In this document: positions 42,169 to 53,212 of the stretch, in pieces
Position numbering within the stretch: the stretch's first letter is position 1
How the letters are laid out: the number at the start of each line of letters is the position of its first letter
NCBI RefSeq assembly: GCF_019226825.1
Contig: NZ_CP076642.1
Location: 186,001 to 250,000 of the forward strand
Direction of reading: 5' to 3'
DNA: 64,000 bases
Origin: Vibrio ostreae
Lineage (GTDB): Bacteria > Pseudomonadota > Gammaproteobacteria > Enterobacterales > Vibrionaceae
Notes under the pieces: generated by a model
Database searches by the model: none
Told to the model about the DNA's origin: nothing
Seen by the model: only the letters and a program-made list of their open reading frames with translations
Made by a program: the position numbers and the translations under genes

Positions 42169-44196
42169 TTAGGCCTCGGTGCTCTGTTCCTGAGCAGCAG
42201 GTTCCTGATGAGCGGCTGGCTCTGCTTGTGGCAGATCTGCAAACACCTGAGTTGGTTTTGCAATCAGGCTGCGGTTCTCCTGGTTGACTTCATTCAGGAC
42301 AACTTCCAGGGTATCACCCAGCTTGAACACCACTTCTTTATCGACCGATACGGTGCCTTGCTCGCCGTTGCATTCCAGACGCTGCTTGTTGTCCAGAATC
42401 AGGCCGCCAGGAATAAAGGCAGCGGCGCCATTTTCCAGCAGACGGACACGCATGCCTGCGCGGTTGATGTCAAAGATCTCGGCGTTAAAGCGCGTGCCTT
42501 TGGCCGGCTCTTCAGCCAGAGTGCGAGCGTACAGCCAGTCTGCGACATTGCGTTCGGCAATTTTGTGGTGTTTACGATGCAGCGCCAGCTCTTCACCAAC
42601 GGTTTCGTCAGGCTTTTGTACCGACTCTTTACCGAGGATGTGAGCTTTCAGCATGCGATGGTTGATCATATCGCCGTACTTACGGATCGGTGATGTCCAG
42701 GTCGCGTACACGTCCAGACCCATGGCGAAATGCGGCAGCGGCTCGTTGCCGATTTCACTGTAGCTCTGACTCTTACGGATACGGTTATCCAGGTAAGCGG
42801 TTTCCTGAGCAGACAACCAACGGCGCAGCGCGGCAAAGCCTTCTACAGTTGCTACATTTTCGGCATCGATTTCCGCGCCGTGCTCGTTCATCAGTTCCAC
42901 AACATCGGCCAGTTTTTCTGGTTTGAAGCCAGCGTGAGTGTTGAACACGCCGGTACCAAAGGAAGCCTGCAACGTTTTACCGGCACAGATGTTGGCGGTG
43001 ATCATGGCTTCTTCAACCAGACGGTTAGCAGTGCGACGAGAGTCAGCGTGAATCGCGATCACATCGTTGTCTTCGCTCAGCTCAAAGCGGTAGTCCGGAC
43101 GATCCGGGAAGACCACGGCATGAGTTTCACGCCAGTTCGCGCGTGCCTGGGCAAAAGCGTGCAGATCGCGCACGACGGCAGCGATGGTTTCATCAGGCTG
43201 CCACGCATCGCTGCTGCCATTTTCCAGCCAGTCTGATACGTGATCGTAAACCAGACGCGCGTGCGATTTGATGTTAGCAGCAAAGAAACGAATATCATCA
43301 CCAATCACGCCATCTTTATCGACAGTCACGCTACAGCAAAGGGCAGGGCGCACCTGATTTTCGATCAGAGAACACAGCTCGTCAGCCAGATCGCGCGGTA
43401 GCATCGGGATGTTGCGGCCTGGCAGATAAATAGTAAAGCCACGCTCACGCGCTACTTTGTCCATGTTATCTTCCGGCGTGATATAGGCTGTCGGATCGGC
43501 AATCGCAATGGTCAGCTCAAAGCTACCGTTATCCAGTTGCTTGGCGTACAGCGCGTCATCCATATCTTTGGTTGACTCGCCATCGATAGTAACGAATGGC
43601 ATATCAGTCAGATCGATACGCTCAAGATCGGCGTCATCTTTCAGTTGCCATTCGTCAATCCCGGCTGGCTCGCTGTTTGGCAGATCATTTTCTGCCAGCG
43701 TTACCCACCAAGGTGCGATTTTGTCATCCGCGTCCGTAATTTTTTCTGAGATTTCAACGAAGAAACCGTTGTCATCTTTAAGTGGGTGACGAGTCAGATG
43801 CGCGACAACCCAGTCACCTTCTTTAAACTGCTCCGGATTGACGCCTTTTTTCGTTTTGGCTTTCAGCGGTGTTTTCTTTAGTTGCGGGTGATCCGGCGCA
43901 ACGTTCAGTTTGCCTTTGTGCAGTTGTACCCGACCAATAAATCGCGTCAGAGAAGGTTCAACCAGCTCTTGCGGCTCTGCGACTTCACGCTCTTTTTCAG
44001 TGCGAATGATAGCCACGACTTTATCGCCATGCATACATTTCTTCATATACGGAGGCGGGATAAAGAAACTGGTTTTGCTGTCGACTTCAAGGAAACCAAA
44101 ACCTTTATCAGTGGCTTTGATCTGACCTTCTTTCTTCGGCAGGTTTTCTTGGATTTGTTGTTTGAGTTGGGCTAGTAGCGGATTATCTTGAAACAT
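42169..44196 (-). CDS. rnb: Exoribonuclease II
   Basis: The 675-residue 3'-to-5' exoribonuclease has two N-terminal cold-shock/RNA-binding domains (about 20-175), the RNB catalytic domain (about 190-530) and a C-terminal S1 domain (about 560-645). The catalytic acidic residues lie in [15 protein letters not shown], near 205-219. It degrades unstructured mRNA. A low-complexity tail rich in Glu, Pro, Ala and Gln follows the S1 domain. It is divergent from deaD and convergent with DUF3024. Confidence 0.95.
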   Translation of the reverse strand: MFQDNPLLAQLKQQIQENLPKKEGQIKATDKGFGFLEVDSKTSFFIPPPYMKKCMHGDKVVAIIRTEKEREVAEPQELVEPSLTRFIGRVQLHKGKLNVAPDHPQLKKTPLKAKTKKGVNPEQFKEGDWVVAHLTRHPLKDDNGFFVEISEKITDADDKIAPWWVTLAENDLPNSEPAGIDEWQLKDDADLERIDLTDMPFVTIDGESTKDMDDALYAKQLDNGSFELTIAIADPTAYITPEDNMDKVARERGFTIYLPGRNIPMLPRDLADELCSLIENQVRPALCCSVTVDKDGVIGDDIRFFAANIKSHARLVYDHVSDWLENGSSDAWQPDETIAAVVRDLHAFAQARANWRETHAVVFPDRPDYRFELSEDNDVIAIHADSRRTANRLVEEAMITANICAGKTLQASFGTGVFNTHAGFKPEKLADVVELMNEHGAEIDAENVATVEGFAALRRWLSAQETAYLDNRIRKSQSYSEIGNEPLPHFAMGLDVYATWTSPIRKYGDMINHRMLKAHILGKESVQKPDETVGEELALHRKHHKIAERNVADWLYARTLAEEPAKGTRFNAEIFDINRAGMRVRLLENGAAAFIPGGLILDNKQRLECNGEQGTVSVDKEVVFKLGDTLEVVLNEVNQENRSLIAKPTQVFADLPQAEPAAHQEPAAQEQSTEA

Positions 44197-44587
44197 CTTA
44201 TTTCTATCTGACTCGGTTGATAGGGCACACTATAAATCATTGCTATGGCTGATTACTACCGAAAACGTGCCTTTCGTGCCGATTTACATGGTCTGTGGCG
44301 ATGTAAAAACAAACGAATTGGTTGCAAATGAGACGATTAGCGCGCGAGTTGTCGAGAGTTTTATCACTACAGAGAAATTTATGTGATGAATTTCAATTTT
44401 TTGTAGCTTTTTTTATGCATTTAGGGAATAATCCGCCTCCCTTAGATGTCCCTAGTGGCTTGTTGCTTTTTAATACTTGTCCTCATCTGAATGGAATCAG
44501 CAACTGAACGGAATCAGCAACTTCTTGGATTGGTTGGAATGGTAAAGCACGTGGGACCTAGTTATTCATTATTTTAGTGGGATCCCC
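44197..44587. other. Long leader region upstream of deaD
   Basis: About 390 bp without a supported gene. It contains the promoters for rnb and deaD. Cold-shock-induced helicase genes often have long 5' leaders, and no open frame here has a good ribosome site. Confidence 0.45.
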
Positions 44588-46486
44588 ATGCAAGAAAACG
44601 TCATTCAATTTAGTGACTTAGCACTTAACAGTGCCATCCTTTCCGCCCTGAACGAAATGGGCTTCGTTTCTCCGACTCCAATTCAGGCTGCTGCAATTCC
44701 TTTGCTTCTGGAAGGCCGTGATGCTCTGGGTAAAGCGCAAACCGGTACTGGTAAAACAGCGGCATTCTCTCTGCCTCTGCTGAACAAACTGGATCTGTCA
44801 CAACATAAGCCACAGGCTATTGTGATGGCACCAACTCGTGAACTGGCTATCCAGGTTGCAGCAGAAGTGAAAAACCTTGGCCAAAACATCAAAGGCCTGA
44901 AAGTTCTTGAGATCTACGGTGGCGCCTCTATCGTTGATCAAATGCGCGCTCTTAAATCAGGCGCTCACATTGTTGTGGGTACTCCTGGCCGCGTTAAAGA
45001 CCTGATTACTCGTGAACGCCTGCACCTGGACGAATGTCATACTTTCGTTCTGGATGAAGCGGACGAAATGCTGAAAATGGGCTTCGTTGACGATGTAACC
45101 TGGATCATGGAACAAGCTCCTGCGACAGCACAACGCGTTCTGTTCTCTGCCACTATGCCTCCAATGGTTAAAGACATCGTTGATCGCTTCCTGCGTGAAC
45201 CAGCGCGTGTTGACGTTGCCGGTTCTAACCAGACTGTTGCTAAAGTAGAGCAGCAATTCTGGGTAGTGAAGGGCGTAGAGAAAGACGAAGCGATGGCTCG
45301 TCTGCTTGAAACCGAAGAAACTGACGCATCTATCGTATTCGTGCGTACTCGTCAGGATACCGAACGTCTGGCTGATTGGCTGTGTGCACGTGGCTTTAAA
45401 GCGGCGGCACTGCACGGCGATATCCCTCAGTCACTGCGTGAGCGTACGGTTGACCATATCAAACAAGGTGTGATTGATATTCTGGTTGCCACTGACGTTG
45501 TTGCTCGTGGTCTGGACGTGCCGCGTATCACGCACGTATTTAATTACGACATCCCGTTCGATGTAGAATCTTACATTCACCGTATCGGTCGTACTGGCCG
45601 TGCTGGTCGTAAAGGTAAAGCGATCCTACTGGTTCGTACCAACCAGATCCGTATGCTGCGTACTATCGAGCGCGTGACTCGTTCTTCAATGGAAGAAATC
45701 CAGCTGCCACACCGTGACAAGGTTGCTGAAGCACGCCTGAGCATGCTGGCAGTCGAACTGGAAGCAGAGAAAGCACACTCTTCTCTGGAGAAATTCGCTG
45801 AGCTGGTTGAAAAACTGCAAGCTTCTCTGGAAATTGATGCAACGACTCTGGCGGCTATCCTGCTGAAACGTCAGCAAGGTAAGCGTCCGCTGTTCTACGT
45901 TGGTGAAGACCCAATGCTGGAAGCGCTTGAGCGTGACAAGCTGCGTCGTCGTGAGCGTCGTGAGAATGGCGATCGTGGTGACCGCGGTGAGCGTGGTGGC
46001 CGTCGTGAATTCGCTAACACTGAATGGGATACTTACCAGCTGCAAGTGGGCCGTGACCAAGGCGTTCAGGTTAAAGATATCGTTGGCGCACTTGCAAATG
46101 AACTGGGTCTGACCAAAGGTTCTATCGGTGCGATCAAACTGGCTCAGGGCCACACATTCGTTCAGCTGCCTAAGAGCATGACCAGCGAAGTGAGTTCAAA
46201 ACTGCGTAAACTGCGTATCCGTCAGAAAGAAGTGGGTGCGGTAGTTTGTGATTTTGATGACTTCCGTGAGTCTCGTGGCCGTCGTGAAGGCGGTAACGGT
46301 GGTGGTCGTCGTGACGGTGGTTACCGTGGTAACCGTGAAGGCGGTAACGGTGCTCGTCGTGAAGGTGGTGGTTATCGTGGTAACCGTGAAGGTGGCGAGC
46401 GTCGCTTTGATCGCAACCGTGGTGGCGATGACCGTGGTAACTACCGTGGTGAACGTGGTCACAGCCGTCGTCGTAACGACGCATAA
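44588..46486 (+). CDS. deaD: DEAD-box RNA helicase DeaD/CsdA
   Basis: The 632-residue helicase has a helicase core (residues 5-375) with Walker A AQTGTGKT, VLDEADEM, SAT and HRIGRTGRAGR. A DbpA-type RNA-binding domain follows (about 485-555). The basic C-terminal tail of about 70 residues is rich in RGG and GNRE repeats, probably a disordered RNA-binding region. It assists ribosome assembly and mRNA unfolding in the cold. The gene uses GTGGGATCC before the ATG. Confidence 0.95.
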   Translation: MQENVIQFSDLALNSAILSALNEMGFVSPTPIQAAAIPLLLEGRDALGKAQTGTGKTAAFSLPLLNKLDLSQHKPQAIVMAPTRELAIQVAAEVKNLGQNIKGLKVLEIYGGASIVDQMRALKSGAHIVVGTPGRVKDLITRERLHLDECHTFVLDEADEMLKMGFVDDVTWIMEQAPATAQRVLFSATMPPMVKDIVDRFLREPARVDVAGSNQTVAKVEQQFWVVKGVEKDEAMARLLETEETDASIVFVRTRQDTERLADWLCARGFKAAALHGDIPQSLRERTVDHIKQGVIDILVATDVVARGLDVPRITHVFNYDIPFDVESYIHRIGRTGRAGRKGKAILLVRTNQIRMLRTIERVTRSSMEEIQLPHRDKVAEARLSMLAVELEAEKAHSSLEKFAELVEKLQASLEIDATTLAAILLKRQQGKRPLFYVGEDPMLEALERDKLRRRERRENGDRGDRGERGGRREFANTEWDTYQLQVGRDQGVQVKDIVGALANELGLTKGSIGAIKLAQGHTFVQLPKSMTSEVSSKLRKLRIRQKEVGAVVCDFDDFRESRGRREGGNGGGRRDGGYRGNREGGNGARREGGGYRGNREGGERRFDRNRGGDDRGNYRGERGHSRRRNDA

Positions 46487-46518
46487 TCTGCGCTTATCAT
46501 CTGTTAAGTTTGTATAGA

Positions 46519-46549
46519 AAGTCCGGGGCCTTGCTCCGGACTTTTTTTG
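46519..46549 (+). terminator. Terminator of deaD
   Basis: AAGTCCGG (46519-46526) pairs with CCGGACTT (46536-46543), followed by a long T run. Confidence 0.9.
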
Positions 46550-46781
46550 CCTGTACAAAACGGTTCAGGAGAATCGCAGCTACGATGGCTATTGCAGATA
46601 GAACAGGGCAGATAGGGTCCAGTAGGCAGGACAGTGCGAATCTGCTGGCGCCAACTTGTTAAGGCCGGCGCGGCAATTCAGATCCTCTTGATCTTTTCAG
46701 TACGTCTCGAACTGTGGAGTACTAAACCGAGTTGCTAAGTAAAAATTAGCCGGTTTAGTGTGCGTGACTTTGCCCTGAGTT

Positions 46782-49205
46782 TTAATAAGATGCGACGTTC
46801 AGTTTACTGAGCAGAGCACTGAAATTGTCTTTCGCGACCGGCGGTGAATAGTAGTACCCCTGGATAAGCTGGCACCCTTGCTGGACAAAAAATTGCAGTT
46901 GTTCCGCAGTCTCGACGCCTTCGACCACAATGACCAGCGACAGGTCATGTGCCATTTTGATAATGGTGGAAGTCAGATTCGCCTGCTCCTCATCATCGGT
47001 CACATGAATAACAAAGCTGCGGTCGATCTTCAATGTGTCGCAAGGCATCTTTGACAGGTAAGAGAGCGATGAGTAGCCAGTACCAAAATCATCGATGGCC
47101 AGTCTGACACCGAGTGCCTTAATTTGAGTCAGCAGATGAAGCGCATCGTTTTTACGCTCAATGTAGGCTGATTCAGTCAGTTCCAGCTCAAGTTTAGCGG
47201 CCGGAAAGCCAGTGCTGTTCAACACCCGCTGCAGGGTAGCGGCAAAATGACCAAAGCGTAATTGGTGGGCTGAGACATTCACCGACATCTTATCCAGCCG
47301 ATATCCCTGCGCCTGCCATTGCGCAGCGTCCAGGCAGGCTCGTTCTAATACATAATCGCCCAGCGTTTCAATCAGTCCGGTTTCTTCTGCAACTGGCACA
47401 AACTCCGTAGGGGAAACCCAGCCTAGCTCTTCATCATGCCAGCGTGCTAAAGCCTCTGCGCCAATCAACTGCTGGTGGGTGGTGTTATATTGCGGCTGAT
47501 AATAAACCTGAACCAGATGCTGCTCTAATGCGGCTTTAAGCTTGGTACTCAGCAGTAACTTGCGTTGGCTCTGCTGAGTCAGTCTGTCTTCATAGATGGC
47601 GTAAGTACCGCGCTGGTTACGCTTCGCTTCATACATGGCTGCATCGGCTTCCTGGAACATATCGCGATGTTCGCCGCTGTTCTGAAAGCTGACACCTAAG
47701 GTGGCTGATATGAACACGGAGGTATTATTGCCAATCAAGATGGCCTGAGTCAGGTGCTTCTGAATTGCAGCAATGATGGCCTGAATATGATTGATGTCGT
47801 TGTCTTGCACTAATAGCGCGAATTCATCGCCGCCGGTACGGTACAGGATCGATTCAAGCTGCGCTTCTGTGCCGAGCGAGGCGAGCAGGCGATGTGCGAC
47901 CTGGACCAGTACTTTGTCGCCGGCAGTATGGCCGTAACTGTCGTTGACATCCTTAAAATGGTCCAGGTCGATGACGACCAGGGTTGCCGGACTGCCTTCA
48001 ACCCCGGCCAACTGTGTGTCCAGCACGCGGCGGTTGGGCAACTGAGTCAACGGGTCATGGGTCGCCAGATGATTCAACTGATTCTGGATGCGCTTCTGTT
48101 CGTCGATGTTAACCAGCGAAAAAACATAGGTGGCCATCGTTGCCTGGTTTGAATGCACCTTAGTGATCGACAGCAGGCCCTGATTCTGACTTTCCGGCCC
48201 GAAGATAACTTCACCCCGCCAGTCGTCCCGTAACAGTTCGTTTAATGCCAGAGGTTGCCCGTCCGTGTAAAACAGGCTGGCGGCGGAAATTTTATCCAGT
48301 TCTGCTCCGGGATTCTGTATGCTAACCATATGGCAGAACGCTTCATTCGCTTGCAGCAGATGACCGTTATCACTGACGATCGCTAAGCCTTCGTTCGAAT
48401 TATGGAATACGGTTGCTGCCTGTTTCAGTTCATGTTCTTTCTCCGACATTTCTTCCATTAACTGAGTACTGGTTTTGAACATCAAATTCCAGCGAAAGCT
48501 ATCAGACTCGAGGTAATGAATAAAAGACTGACGTTTAAACAGCGCAAACAGCAGGATGGGAAGGCTAAATGCAATGGCGGTCAGCAGCTTTCCGGCCAGG
48601 TTGCCCACGATGACGGCGACAACGTGGTCGTTGTAGCCAAATGCGATCAGCGGAAACACTACTCCGTCTGCCGCTAACACCAGAATAAACAGTGCGATGT
48701 AGAGCAGAGTCGTGGTCAGATGATTGAAGTTGAGGCGCTTGAGCTGCTCAAACGCAAACAGCAGCACAAACAGCTCACTGATGATCAGGATGCCACCCAA
48801 AATAATAAAAGGCGTCGAGACAGCAAACAGGTCCGCAGAGACGTTGTGCGGGTTAATGATGCCATCACTGAGCAGGCTTTTTTCAGCCAGCATCGAAAAC
48901 GACACTTTAAACAGATCAACGATGATCACCAGGCGGATGAGATGACGCAGGATCAGTAAGTCTTTCTCTATCAGTACAAACAGCACTGATGTCATCATCA
49001 GTGCACCGTAGCACAAACTGCCACCGGAGACTTCAATCCCCGGGTACACCGACAGCGAATAAACATTACCGAGGAAGCCGCCTATCAGCAGTATCAGTGA
49101 AATGTAGACGTAAAAAGAGACCCGGCGCAGGGGACCTTCCTGAGACAGGAAGTAGAGTGGAAACAATGAAAAAAGTGTCACCTGGAGTGCGAAGAGTCCG
49201 AGCAT
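46782..49205 (-). CDS. Membrane-bound GGDEF/EAL protein with PAS domain
   Basis: The 807-residue protein has seven or eight transmembrane segments in residues 1-225, a PAS-like domain (about 255-370), GGDEF (about 380-545) and EAL (about 555-800). GGDEF is intact in RTGGDEFALLV. The EAL part has EALARW, LTESAYIE, DDFGTGYSS and EGVET, so both cyclase and phosphodiesterase activities are possible. The membrane part does not match a MASE family that I recognise. The gene is a single minus-strand unit. Confidence 0.9.
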   Translation of the reverse strand: MLGLFALQVTLFSLFPLYFLSQEGPLRRVSFYVYISLILLIGGFLGNVYSLSVYPGIEVSGGSLCYGALMMTSVLFVLIEKDLLILRHLIRLVIIVDLFKVSFSMLAEKSLLSDGIINPHNVSADLFAVSTPFIILGGILIISELFVLLFAFEQLKRLNFNHLTTTLLYIALFILVLAADGVVFPLIAFGYNDHVVAVIVGNLAGKLLTAIAFSLPILLFALFKRQSFIHYLESDSFRWNLMFKTSTQLMEEMSEKEHELKQAATVFHNSNEGLAIVSDNGHLLQANEAFCHMVSIQNPGAELDKISAASLFYTDGQPLALNELLRDDWRGEVIFGPESQNQGLLSITKVHSNQATMATYVFSLVNIDEQKRIQNQLNHLATHDPLTQLPNRRVLDTQLAGVEGSPATLVVIDLDHFKDVNDSYGHTAGDKVLVQVAHRLLASLGTEAQLESILYRTGGDEFALLVQDNDINHIQAIIAAIQKHLTQAILIGNNTSVFISATLGVSFQNSGEHRDMFQEADAAMYEAKRNQRGTYAIYEDRLTQQSQRKLLLSTKLKAALEQHLVQVYYQPQYNTTHQQLIGAEALARWHDEELGWVSPTEFVPVAEETGLIETLGDYVLERACLDAAQWQAQGYRLDKMSVNVSAHQLRFGHFAATLQRVLNSTGFPAAKLELELTESAYIERKNDALHLLTQIKALGVRLAIDDFGTGYSSLSYLSKMPCDTLKIDRSFVIHVTDDEEQANLTSTIIKMAHDLSLVIVVEGVETAEQLQFFVQQGCQLIQGYYYSPPVAKDNFSALLSKLNVASY

Positions 49206-49539
49206 GGATGTTGGGTCTGCCTGTCGTATTTTGAAGGGTCGAACTTTAGTGTAGTTTCTTTCAAAGTCAACACTGTGAAAGTTCTATCAGGAACGGGTAT
49301 AACATTTGATACGTTTTGCATAGAACAATTGAATTAATGAGTCTTCAGCTCCGGGTAAAGAGCCTGGCAGGCAGAGGTATAACCAGGCATCATTGACCAG
49401 ATGACAATAGGATGAAATTGACGCTTAAGCGCAGAATATCATTGAGATTTCATCTGTATTAGTTAGAATGCTTTTTTCGTGCTCAGGCTGGTGCATCCGT
49501 ATTTGTGCCAAAATGGGGACTCAAAGTTTTAAAATTCGC

Positions 49540-49608
49540 GTGCTTGGATTTATTATTTATTGATTTTAAAGCACAAAATTCAAACAAGTGTTGCTTGGTA
49601 TGCAACAC
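49540..49608 (+). promoter_or_regulatory. thrS leader operator mimicking tRNA-Thr anticodon arm
   Basis: GTGTTGC (49588-49594) pairs perfectly with GCAACAC (49602-49608) around a 7-nt loop, TTGGTAT. In an anticodon loop this reads U33 followed by GGU, a threonine anticodon. It is 17 nt before the start codon, over the ribosome binding region. Upstream, GTGCTT (49540-49545) pairs with AAGCAC (49569-49574) as a second arm. E. coli thrS has two such tRNA-like arms by which threonyl-tRNA synthetase represses its own translation, so the same control is likely here. Confidence 0.75.
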
Positions 49609-49625
49609 CACTGTAGGGATATATC

Positions 49626-51554
49626 ATGCCTATTATTACTCTTCCTGACGGCAGTCAGCGTCAATTTGACAACCCGGTTTCTACTTTTGAAGTTGCTCAA
49701 TCTATCGGTCCTGGTCTGGCGAAAGCGACCATTGCCGGCCGTGTAGATGGCGTACGCGTTGATGCGTGCGATCTGATCGAAAACGATGCAAGCCTTGAAA
49801 TCATCACCACGAAAGATGAAGTAGACGGTCTGGAAATTGTTCGTCACTCTTGTGCTCACCTGCTTGGTCATGCACTGAAGCAGCTGTACCCACAAGCAAA
49901 AATGGCGATTGGTCCAACGATCGACAGTGGTTTTTACTACGATATTGATCTGGAAGAATCTCTGTCTCAGGAAGACCTGGAAAAGATCGAAGCTCGCATG
50001 CTGGAACTGGCAAAGACCAAATACCAGGTTGTGAAAAAGAAAGTCAGCTGGCAGGAAGCGCGTGATACGTTTGAAGCGCGTCAGGAACCATACAAAATGG
50101 AAATCCTGGACCAAAACGTAGCTCGTGATGACCGTCCTGGTCTTTACCACCATGAAGAATACATCGACATGTGTCGCGGTCCTCACGTACCAAACATGGG
50201 TTTCTGTCAGAACTTCAAGCTGCTGAACATCGCAGGTGCTTACTGGCGCGGCGACAGCAACAACAAGATGCTGCAACGTATCTACGGTACTGCTTTCCAT
50301 GACAAGAAGGCGCTGAAAGCGCACCTGACACGTCTGGAAGAAGCTGCTAAGCGTGACCACCGTAAGATCGGTAAGCAACTTGACCTGTTCCACATGCAGC
50401 AAGAAGCACCGGGTATGGTGTTCTGGCACCACAATGGCTGGTCGATTTTCCGTGACCTGGAAGTCTTCGTTCGTCAAAAACTGACTGAGTACGATTACCA
50501 GGAAGTGAAAGGCCCGCTGATGATGGACCGCGTTCTGTGGGAACGTTCAGGTCACTGGGATAAATACGCTGATGCGATGTTTACTACCCATTCAGAGAAC
50601 CGTGATTACGCCATCAAGCCAATGAACTGCCCTGGCCACGTACAGATCTTTAACCAAGGTCTGAAATCGTACCGTGACCTGCCGCTGCGTATGGCGGAAT
50701 TCGGTTCATGTCACCGTAACGAGCCATCGGGTTCACTGCACGGCATTATGCGTGTGCGTGGCTTTACCCAGGATGACGCACACATTTTCTGTACTGAAGA
50801 TCAGATTCAACAGGAAGTGACGTCTTGCATCAAGATGGTTTACGACACATACACCACTTTTGGTTTTGAAAACATCGCAGTAAAACTGTCTACTCGCCCT
50901 GAAAAACGCGTGGGTAGCGATGAAATCTGGGATAAATCTGAAGAAGCACTGAAACATTCTCTGGAAGCAATGGACATTGCTTACGAAATTCAAGAGGGTG
51001 AAGGCGCGTTTTACGGACCTAAGATTGAATTTACTTTGTATGATTGTCTTGACCGTGCGTGGCAATGTGGTACTGTGCAGCTCGATTTCAACCTGCCAAC
51101 TCGATTGGGCGCGACTTACGTCGGCGAAAACAATGAGCGTTTGGTTCCGGTTATGATTCACCGAGCTATTTTGGGCTCTTTGGAACGCTTCATTGGTATT
51201 CTTATCGAAGAATATGCAGGTTTCTTCCCGACCTGGCTGGCACCAGAACAGGCTGTTGTTGTGAATATTACCGACAAACAATCTGATTACGCTCAAGAAG
51301 TGGCCCAAAAGCTACAAAAATGTGGCATTCGCGCAAAAGCGGACTTGAGAAATGAGAAGATTGGCTTTAAAATTCGCGAACACACTCTGAAGCGTGTACC
51401 GTACATGTTAGTTTGTGGTGACCAAGAAATGGAAGCCGGTGAAATTGCAGTACGTACTCGTAAAGGTAAAGATCTTGGTAAATTTAAACTGGATGACTTC
51501 GTATCTTATATCCAGACCGAGATTGCTAGCCGTAAGTTAAATCTGGAGGAATAA
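49626..51554 (+). CDS. thrS: Threonyl-tRNA synthetase
   Basis: The 642-residue class II synthetase has a TGS domain (1-61), an editing domain (about 62-225, with [10 protein letters not shown] and CRGPHV), a catalytic core (about 240-535) with motif 2 [10 protein letters not shown] and motif 3 [14 protein letters not shown], and an anticodon-binding domain at the end. It is the first gene of the thrS-infC-rpmI-rplT cluster, and its stop is three bases before the infC start codon. The leader contains a tRNA-like operator. Confidence 0.97.
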   Translation: MPIITLPDGSQRQFDNPVSTFEVAQSIGPGLAKATIAGRVDGVRVDACDLIENDASLEIITTKDEVDGLEIVRHSCAHLLGHALKQLYPQAKMAIGPTIDSGFYYDIDLEESLSQEDLEKIEARMLELAKTKYQVVKKKVSWQEARDTFEARQEPYKMEILDQNVARDDRPGLYHHEEYIDMCRGPHVPNMGFCQNFKLLNIAGAYWRGDSNNKMLQRIYGTAFHDKKALKAHLTRLEEAAKRDHRKIGKQLDLFHMQQEAPGMVFWHHNGWSIFRDLEVFVRQKLTEYDYQEVKGPLMMDRVLWERSGHWDKYADAMFTTHSENRDYAIKPMNCPGHVQIFNQGLKSYRDLPLRMAEFGSCHRNEPSGSLHGIMRVRGFTQDDAHIFCTEDQIQQEVTSCIKMVYDTYTTFGFENIAVKLSTRPEKRVGSDEIWDKSEEALKHSLEAMDIAYEIQEGEGAFYGPKIEFTLYDCLDRAWQCGTVQLDFNLPTRLGATYVGENNERLVPVMIHRAILGSLERFIGILIEEYAGFFPTWLAPEQAVVVNITDKQSDYAQEVAQKLQKCGIRAKADLRNEKIGFKIREHTLKRVPYMLVCGDQEMEAGEIAVRTRKGKDLGKFKLDDFVSYIQTEIASRKLNLEE

Positions 51555-51557
51555 ACT

Positions 51558-52109
51558 ATTAAAGGCGGAAGACGTGGCCAAGTACCGGCCAAACAAAACC
51601 AGCACCGTTTAAACGGTGAAATTCGTGGCGTTCGTGAAGTTCGTTTAACAGGCGCTGACGGTGAATCTGTTGGTATCGTTTCGATCCAAGAAGCACTAGC
51701 AGCGGCCGAAGAAGCTGGTATGGATCTTGTAGAGATCAGCCCTAACGCCGAGCCACCAGTCTGTCGTGTGATGGACTATGGCAAGTTCCTCTTCGAAAAG
51801 AGTAAAGCTCAGAAAGAGCAGAAGAAGAAGCAAAAGCAGATCCAGATTAAGGAAGTTAAATTCCGTCCTGGGACTGATATTGGAGACTATCAGGTAAAAC
51901 TACGCAACCTGACTGGTTTCCTTGAAGAAGGCAACAAAGTGAAAGTAACGATTCGCTTCCGTGGCCGAGAGATGGCACACCAAGACATCGGTGTTGACGT
52001 TCTGAACCGACTAAAAGAAGACACGGCAGAAATTGCTGTTGTGGAATCTTTCCCGTCGCGTATTGAAGGTCGCCAGATGATCATGGTGCTAGCCCCTAAG
52101 AAGAAGTAA
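51558..52109 (+). CDS. infC: Translation initiation factor IF-3 (ATT start)
   Basis: The 183-residue factor starts at the non-canonical codon ATT (51558-51560), five bases after GGAGGA, and begins (M)[13 protein letters not shown]. The ATT start is conserved in infC of many gammaproteobacteria, where IF-3 uses it for autoregulation. The N-terminal domain covers residues 1-80 and the C-terminal domain 90-183, with a lysine-rich linker ([14 protein letters not shown]). The next ATG at 51720 would remove a third of the N-terminal domain. Confidence 0.95.
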   Translation: MKGGRRGQVPAKQNQHRLNGEIRGVREVRLTGADGESVGIVSIQEALAAAEEAGMDLVEISPNAEPPVCRVMDYGKFLFEKSKAQKEQKKKQKQIQIKEVKFRPGTDIGDYQVKLRNLTGFLEEGNKVKVTIRFRGREMAHQDIGVDVLNRLKEDTAEIAVVESFPSRIEGRQMIMVLAPKKK

Positions 52110-52133
52110 TTAACGGCTTACAAGTAATTGACT

Positions 52134-52170
52134 CAGCCGTCCCCTGAGAAGGGTAAGACGGTTGGGTTTT
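52134..52170 (+). promoter_or_regulatory. infC-rpmI hairpin, probable attenuator/L20 leader part
   Basis: CAGCCGTC (52134-52141) pairs with GACGGTTG (52157-52164), with an inner CCC/GGG pairing, and is followed by GGTTTTATT. In related bacteria L20 represses rpmI-rplT by binding the leader here. I cannot see the whole L20 recognition structure, so this may only be an attenuator. Confidence 0.5.
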
Positions 52171-52223
52171 ATTCGCCCTGATTACGTTGTTTATTAAACT
52201 ACTACAATGCGGAGTTATTCATC

Positions 52224-52418
52224 ATGCCTAAGATGAAAACCAACAAAGGTGCTGCTAAGCGTTTCAAGAAAACTGCTGGTGGTATTAAGTACAAGCACGC
52301 TACTAAACGTCACATCCTGACTAAGCGTACTACTAAGAACAAGCGTCAGCTACGTCCTAATGCAATCCTTCCTAAATGTGAAGTGGCTGCAGTAATCCGT
52401 ATGCTGCCATACGCTTAA
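52224..52418 (+). CDS. rpmI: Ribosomal protein bL35
   Basis: This 64-residue basic protein starts [17 protein letters not shown] and ends with the usual IRMLPYA. It lies between infC and rplT, as in most bacteria. It is a component of the large ribosomal subunit. Confidence 0.97.
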
Positions 52419-52459
52419 TTCTTTTTAGTTTATTTATCGTTTAGTTTAGGAGAGACATA

Positions 52460-52813
52460 ATGCCTCGCGTAAAACGTGGTGTACAAGCTCGTGCACGTCA
52501 TAAGAAAGTTCTGAAACAAGCTAAAGGTTACTACGGTGCACGTTCACGTGTTTACCGCGTAGCTTTCCAAGCAGTTACTAAAGCTGGTCAATACGCTTAC
52601 CGTGACCGTCGCAACAAGAAACGTCAATTCCGTCAACTGTGGATTGCACGTATCAACGCGGCTTCTCGTCAAAATGGTCTATCTTACAGCCGTTTCATCA
52701 ACGGTCTTAAGAAAGCATCTATCGAGATCGACCGTAAGATTCTTGCTGACATCGCAGTATTCGACAAAGCAGCATTTGCTGTTCTTGTAGAAAAAGCGAA
52801 AGCTGCTCTGTAA
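52460..52813 (+). CDS. rplT: Ribosomal protein bL20
   Basis: This 117-residue protein starts [19 protein letters not shown] and is highly basic. It is an early assembly protein of the 50S subunit and the likely repressor of its own operon. TTAGGAGAGACATA gives a strong ribosome site. Confidence 0.97.
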   Translation: MPRVKRGVQARARHKKVLKQAKGYYGARSRVYRVAFQAVTKAGQYAYRDRRNKKRQFRQLWIARINAASRQNGLSYSRFINGLKKASIEIDRKILADIAVFDKAAFAVLVEKAKAAL

Positions 52814-52834
52814 TTAGCAGTTCAGGTTTAAGAG

Positions 52835-52859
52835 AAGGAGAGCTTATGCTCTCCTTTTT
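52835..52859 (+). terminator. Terminator after rplT
   Basis: AAGGAGAGC (52835-52843) pairs with GCTCTCCTT (52848-52856) around TTAT, followed by TTT. It closes the thrS-rplT operon. Confidence 0.88.
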
Positions 52860-52926
52860 ATATCTGCTGATTGCCGATTCGTCGTCAATAGTGTACCAAT
52901 CCCTGCCTTTAGCCGGAAAATATCTC

Positions 52927-53151
52927 ATGAGTGAAGCTCAACCTAATAACCCTTTACACGGGGTAACTCTGGAAAAAATTTTAGTACAGCTGGTCGAACA
53001 TTACGGTTGGCCGGAGCTGTATGAACAAGTCAATATCAACTGTTTTTACAACTCACCCTCCATCAAGTCATCACTGAAGTTTTTGCGCAAAACCCAGTGG
53101 GCACGTGATAAAGTTGAAGCGTTATATATCGATACCTTTTATCGCTCTTAA
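52927..53151 (+). CDS. VF530-family (DUF2132) protein
   Basis: The 74-residue protein begins [19 protein letters not shown] and contains the [20 protein letters not shown] and [13 protein letters not shown] segments that define the VF530 family. Family members are small helical proteins with proposed DNA binding. A longer frame that starts inside the rplT terminator was rejected. Confidence 0.85.
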   Translation: MSEAQPNNPLHGVTLEKILVQLVEHYGWPELYEQVNINCFYNSPSIKSSLKFLRKTQWARDKVEALYIDTFYRS

Positions 53152-53212
53152 CGGTGAGCTGCTTAAAGTAAGCAGGTAAAAGTAAGTAGGCCGTGAGCTT
53201 AAGGAGAACAGG

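Noticed and set aside
46170..46558. Minus-strand repetitive frames (Thr/Val- or His-rich) at the deaD 3' end
   Set aside because: They mirror the RGG-rich tail of DeaD on the other strand and have no independent support.
49566..50477. 303-codon minus-strand frame over thrS
   Set aside because: It is opposite the well conserved thrS coding sequence and its product has no family features.
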